Positions 58,879-64,000 of a stretch of DNA of 64,000 bases are shown piece by piece. The notes under the pieces are model-generated. The model saw nothing but the letters and a program-made list of their open reading frames with translations, did no database searches and had not been told where the DNA came from. Source of the DNA: Daldinia sp. FL1419 (lineage: Eukaryota > Ascomycota > Sordariomycetes > Xylariales > Hypoxylaceae). Within the stretch, counting starts at the first letter, position 1. Each line of letters starts with the position of its first letter. A program made the translations under genes and the position numbers. The stretch spans positions 1 to 64,000 of the forward strand of contig MU623458.1 of the NCBI GenBank assembly GCA_025201765.1, given 5' to 3'.

Positions 58879-60422
58879 TCTTATAAACTCTTGTCTTTTC
58901 CTCTCTTGTTAAGCCCCCCACCACGAAGAGCATTTAGGTGATGCTTGTCTTCTTTTACGATAGAACTTGTAGGCGATGATGACCTGGTTTACACGAACCT
59001 CTTAAAAATTATATTTCCATTCACACCCACACACCATAGCAACCCCTTGTTTCCAAGTAAGCATTGGGTTACGCCTCCTGACCCAACTTCTGTGGTAACC
59101 TGATGTCGACTTTGACATTGATTCGCTTTCCTTTTTGGGTCGCAAGCAAGTAATGTTTGATACCGGTTTGAAGCGAGCCCAATCCTTCGGCGAAACGTTG
59201 GATTGGATCGATATCCGAGATGTCAAGTCCACGCTAGGTGTTCTTCTTTTTCTTTTTCTTTTTTTTAAATTTCCCAGTACATACTTGATGGCTTTCGCAC
59301 ATCGCCCGAACTGTACCCGCTATCTTTAATGTACGGATCTCGGACTAGGGGTTTCGTAACCAGCATTCACTACGTTGTGAGATAGCACTACCGGTTCGGA
59401 CGAGTGCGAAGTCTCCATAAAAGTGGTTATCATTGCGGAAGAGGAGGAGTAAGCTGAGAACATATTCGGAGAGGACACAGGAAAGGAGGAAAAGAAAAGG
59501 GGAAGAAGGGAAGGGATATCCCATGGCTGGAAAAGAAGGTCGTATTGTATGTATGGCGGTTCTAAGCGCCGACGACTAACCTACCTAACCTGCCTTACCT
59601 ACTTTGTCAAGGGATAGACCGAGAGAGGGAAGGAAGGAAAGTTAGTGGTGGTTCTGAGGAGGCCTGTTGTTATTGTTGTTGTTGATAGTCGACAAGCAAA
59701 CAGCAGAGCTTTTTTCTCCAAATGTGAATGTAATTTTTCGTGTCGTGTTGTTTTGTTGCATCTGACTTGTCTTGTCAGGATTGACGGGGAAAGGGCAAGA
59801 GAGGGAGAAGCGGAGAGAGGGAGAGAGGCCAGAGTCATATCTTCCTTTTGTTTTATTATCGCGTCGTATATTCTCTCGTCTGGCGGTTCCCCGTCGCGGC
59901 GTCTAGAGGACGGAAATAAGGGGCTATGATGATCAAACAAACAAACAACGGGCTGGCTTTTTAACCTTTGCGGACGATAATGCAAATCTGATAGACTTTG
60001 TTTTTGTTTTTGTTTTTGTTTTTCATTATTCTGTTGTGTACCTCGATGTATTCTGGTGTGGTGTGGTGTGTGTATAGTGTAATAATGTGGTTTGTCGTGT
60101 GCACTCTAGATTCACGTTGGGGGCATTGATTATTAGTCGTGTAATAGTAGCAGGGTATTTAAGTGATGGATTGTGATACTGATTAGAAGTATTTACTATT
60201 TTCTCTCCTGCTCTGTTGCCCTGCTCTGTATAGACGAGCAGTTGATGCCAACCGCATGTAACTAGGCACATGCATGAGGCAGCTTCTGTTCATATAATCC
60301 TCTTTATTCCCATTTCATGCTCTTACTTTACCAAGATGCGACACTATAGCCGCTTGATATCTTCCGAGTCAATATACACATACATATATACAACCCGTAC
60401 ATCCGTGCTCTACCTCCCTCCC
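58879..60422. other. Convergent 3' intergenic region (B56 / PSD), 1.5 kb
   Basis: No supported gene. A (GTTTTT)n repeat occurs at 60000-60023, and the plus strand has purine-rich stretches around 59440-59520 and 59790-59830. Confidence 0.5.
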
Positions 60423-62090
60423 TTACTCCTCAACGAAACCCAACGCTTGGCCCATCTTAACCTTCTGCCCCTTCTCCACAGCCCACGAGAATCCGCCCTT
60501 CGCACCTGGGTTCTCGGCAACAGGTGCTTCGAAGACAAGCACGATGGTGCTGCCGAGCTTAAATCCCCCCATCTCATCACCGCGGCGCAGGGCATGACCG
60601 CCTAACACATTGCTAGCCGCTGCGTATGACGCCTCAGCGAAACCAGCGTAGGGCTCGCCTCGGGCTGCGGCTTCTTCTGCGGCGCGGTCGGCTGCTGTGT
60701 CGGTTAGGAGAGAGTTGGTGCGAAGTTCGCGATCGAAGTTCACGGTAATGGAGCCGACGTTGGTCGCGCCGACCGGGACGAAGCTGAAGAAGCCCCAGCG
60801 CCAGCGGCCAAGGAGAACTACGCGCTCGTTTAACGTGAATAGGCCGGGCAATGTGCGTTGCAGGTATGGTGATACAGAGAACAGCTCTCCGGCGAAATGT
60901 CGTCGTCGCTCTACGACCCAGTTCGCTGGCGAATGAAATCGATGGTAGTCTCCTGGCGCTAAGTATACGACGGCATAATAAAGGGCCGTCCGGTTATCCG
61001 GAGATAGGAGGGAATACCAGGGTTTCTCTCCTAGCGCCAGGTCCGCTCGTACCTCCGAAACGGCACCAGGGCTAGATGGAGTCGCAGCTTGGTCCCCTAG
61101 CTTCTTGCTCGGGCTTTCGTGAGTCTTGTCTCCTCCGGAAAGGAGGTTAGGTAGAGTATATGAGATTCCATTGACCCTTGCGAATTCCTCTTCCGCCGGG
61201 ACGACCTCTTCGTCACCGCGCTTCGGCGTCGGTGATTGATCAGGGATTTCATTCTCCTTGCCGGACAAGCTAGGCGTAGGCGTATTCTTACCTAGTAACG
61301 CATCGACGGTATATGTCATGCCCTTGACCTGCTCGATATCGTTACCTTCAATCTTTCCAAACTGTAGCACACGCCCATCGGCAGGTGATAATAACGCGTT
61401 TGGATTAGGGTCCAAGGGCCGGACACCGGGTTTTAGCGTTCGGTAAAAGAAAGCTGAGAGGTTAGGATATGTGCGAAGGTCCGGCTCGGATACCTCGTCC
61501 AAGTTGACGCCAAATATGAAGGCGTATAACTTGAAGCCGGGGATCCGTAGATAGTAGGGAATGGTGAGCTCGTTGAACTTTCCCCATAGCCTTGACATTG
61601 CCTTTAAAGGCAGGGTTGACATAACCTTGACTTGCCTAAGAAAAGTTGGTCAGCCACGAGGGTGACCAGAACAGTTACATGGGTTACGCTCATACCATGG
61701 TCCGTCAGGTCGTATCCGTGCTCGTTTCCGCGGACGAACGCCAGGCTCGTCACTCTCGGAAGCTTCTTTTTCGAGTCTTTCCTTCTCGCGAGCTTGTGTC
61801 TTGTAGAACTGTACAAGACCAAGGAACCCAATTCCTAGACCGACAGGTATGGGATACCATTTGACTTTGGTGTCTTTCAATGCGCTACGCAGTCTTGACC
61901 CAAAACGTTGGCTACTTTGGGATTTGTGCGACGCATGATGAAAAGATACCCTAGGCGTAGTTACAAAGTGTCTCGTCGACCGTCCTGGTGCGGCGGTATA
62001 CGTTTGTCGAAGCATACATGATGAAAGCTGGTGGCCCGGGACTGGCTTGAGCCCTCGGGCGGACACCGAGCATAGATTTGACATTGACAT
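60423..62090 (-). CDS. psd1: Phosphatidylserine decarboxylase, mitochondrial (Psd1-like)
   Basis: Two exons on the minus strand: 62090-61696 and 61635-60423, with a 60-bp intron (donor gtatga, acceptor tttcttag). The join reads RPDGPW-QVKVMSTLPLKAMS, giving 535 residues. Residues 1-75 are basic and Ser-rich, like a mitochondrial presequence, followed by one membrane segment (about 79-96: IPVGLGIGFLGLVQFY). The enzyme domain has NALLSPADGRVLQFG, DYHRFHSPANWVVERRRHF and the processing motif LGST at about 492-495. Self-cleavage before Ser494 should give a beta chain and a short alpha chain with the pyruvoyl cofactor. Psd1 converts phosphatidylserine to phosphatidylethanolamine at the inner mitochondrial membrane. 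A charged Ser/Pro-rich insert of about 80 residues (after VDALLGKNT) separates the two conserved blocks. Confidence 0.95.
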
Positions 62091-64000
62091 GTCTTATGCC
62101 TTCAACTTCTTCTATAGTTGTTTCATGAATACTTCTGGAGAACGGGGAGAAAAAGACACGCTAATAAATGACTAGTTCTAAGTTGGGGCGTTACGCCGTC
62201 GATTGCTATAGAGACAACGACATTCGTTTGACAGTACCTAGATAATCGTCAGGACGAGAAGGAGTCGAATGAGATATCAGATAAACCCGTACAGACCAGA
62301 AATTAATTCTACTACATAGTAGAAGCTAAGGTTACTTAGGTAATTAGGTAAGGTTACAGTAACAGTCGAGGTTCTTTACTGATCAAATACGATGGACCGG
62401 GAAGACCCTCAATGACGCAGGATGGGTGGAGCCAGAAAGCTATCCCTTTTCAGCTTGGTGTGTAGGCGGCAGCTCTGATTTTTTCAGGAGAGAGCTGGTC
62501 TGTGCTCATCAATGGTCATTTTTAATTGGGTGTAAAAAAAAAATAAAAAACCCCCCCCCCCAAGTTTTTTTAATTCAAAATTAGTAGTTAGTTATTAAGA
62601 AATGCTAACTATCTATTCAAATATACAACAGTATATGAAATTATTATGGTTATAGAAACCCTCCCCTTGCCGCTATGAAGTAAACTACCATAGATATCGT
62701 AGTTAGTTAATGTAGAACTCCAAATACGCTTATATAAGTAAAGCGCAATTTCAAATTCGAGATTAGGTACTAAGTAACTACCTACCTAGCTACTCCTTTT
62801 ACAAACAGGCCTTTTGTAGTCGAATTGAAGGGTTTCTAATTCCTTTCTTGATCTAGTATATTCCCTTTAGGAAGATTATGCGGTCCAGTATTACCCTGTT
62901 ACGAAGCATGCCTGAAGTTTTTATAGCCATTTGCTGCGTTCAAAAGCTATAGGATTTCTGGAAGAAATGGCTTAAAGCGTGATCATGTTTCCCTCTTGTA
63001 GCCGATTATATGCCTATTTTCAAAGTTCCCGCATTTGACTCGGTTGGAGCTGTAGCTATTAGTATTACCTATTGGTTGCTTCGGATCATGTGGCTTAGGG
63101 GGCGTGTCCTTTTCGAGCATCTTCTATATTTCAGTAAATTGGCAGCACGATGACTTTCTTGGTTCCATGGGATATCCGTTATGGTCAATAAATATCTCCC
63201 GCTAAGCGGTAAGCTGGCTCGCAGGCCAGGCGTATAGAAGTATTTGATATGAATTTCATACAACACTGTCGGGGGATTACCAAAGTAGTCACGTTGATAA
63301 CAACATTGCAAATATATTTGTAGTATTGTATTTGCTGCGAGACGCGTTTCGGCTTTTCTTTATCGAATGCTGAGCTGGTCCTGATGGGGTTTGTCACCGG
63401 CTATAACAATTTAGTTGGCGATGTTATCGAAGAGACCAATAAAGTCCAGATGGAATGGAAATATTAACGACCCGCTCAATCCCTCCGTAGAATCACTCTG
63501 CTCAGGATCATCCTCACCGGAGTCACCCCCCCTTACAATCTTCACAAGTCAGATTGCTTCGAGATTCCGCGCAAACATTATTAGATTATGGCTCTAACGG
63601 TTAAGGATCGTTGCAATCGTCTTACGAGCCGTGCCTAAGCAGCAATATCAGCATTTATGCCATTAGAGAATATACTGTCCGATTGCGTGGATCCGACATG
63701 GAAACGGATAAGGAAACTGTATCTATTGTATTTTTTTAACTTTATTTCGTTAACCCAACGAGTACGTGATGTATGTAAGGAAAGGGTCTCATCGGTTCCG
63801 ACTAGGATTGAGGATTGTTTTTGATATATACCTAGGTTGTTGGAAGGAGGTGGCTGTATGACACCTGCCTTGGTATTTATTAGGGGGGCCACTTAGCGCC
63901 TTACCAAGTACATAGTACTAGGTAGTATGTACCTAGCTCCATACCTATGACTTACATAATACTAACTACTAGTACATTGTAGCAGTGTAGGTACCTAGGG
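62091..64000. other. Terminal intergenic region, no gene recognised
   Basis: 1.9 kb with only short frames (60-85 codons) lacking family resemblance. It contains an A/C homopolymer tract (62534-62562), an AT-rich stretch (62565-62650) and TACCTAGG-like motifs near 62775-62792, 63828-63837 and 63985-64000. The promoter of the PSD gene should be at its left end. Confidence 0.5.

Overview
The window reads as nuclear DNA of a filamentous ascomycete (Pezizomycotina, most likely Sordariomycetes). Genes carry short introns (52-175 bp) with GTANGT-like donors and RCTAAC-like branch sites. Several encoded proteins (FlbD-type Myb factor, ECM14, GT41 O-GlcNAc transferase, fungal B56 subunit starting MKGFRRALSRGK) are typical of this group. 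Intergenic DNA is rich in short TACCTAGGTA-like motifs.

Layout. Positions 1 to about 7070 form a gene-free, extremely AT-rich block that looks like RIP-mutated transposon DNA. It contains two diverged copies of one element, the second split by a 2.9-kb insertion with a 12-bp target-site duplication, and a degenerate array of about 150-bp units. The GC content then rises sharply and 11 protein genes follow: a GT41 O-GlcNAc transferase (7958-12933, +); a FlbD/RCA-1-like Myb protein (16923-18074, +); a conserved coiled-coil protein of unknown role (22977-24566, -); an NCBP3-like cap-binding protein (25266-26686, -); a Cys/His-rich coiled-coil protein of unknown role (28613-30091, -); SRP72 (35782-37820, +); a Sec7-PH Arf-GEF (38607-42978, -); the carboxypeptidase-like pseudoenzyme ECM14 (44732-46450, +); an MGST3-like MAPEG protein (46997-47624, -); AP-1 gamma-adaptin (48879-51666, +); TFIIIC subunit Tfc1/Sfc1 (52190-54210, -). 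These are followed by two more, a PP2A B56 regulatory subunit (56627-58878, +) and a mitochondrial phosphatidylserine decarboxylase (60423-62090, -), making 13 in total.

The genes are a housekeeping set with no metabolic cluster. Protein trafficking is well represented (SRP72, Sec7 Arf-GEF, AP-1 gamma), and the Arf-GEF and AP-1 could act in the same Arf-dependent pathway, although their adjacency is probably chance. Long intergenic stretches hold microsatellites and two non-autonomous DNA elements: a 567-bp Mutator-like MITE with about 145-bp inverted repeats and a perfect 9-bp target duplication (31896-32462), and a 228-bp MITE (27165-27392). I found no convincing tRNA, rRNA, CRISPR or biosynthetic cluster. 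Exon structures were worked out by hand from splice motifs, reading frame and protein-family similarity; every multi-exon CDS sums to a multiple of three.
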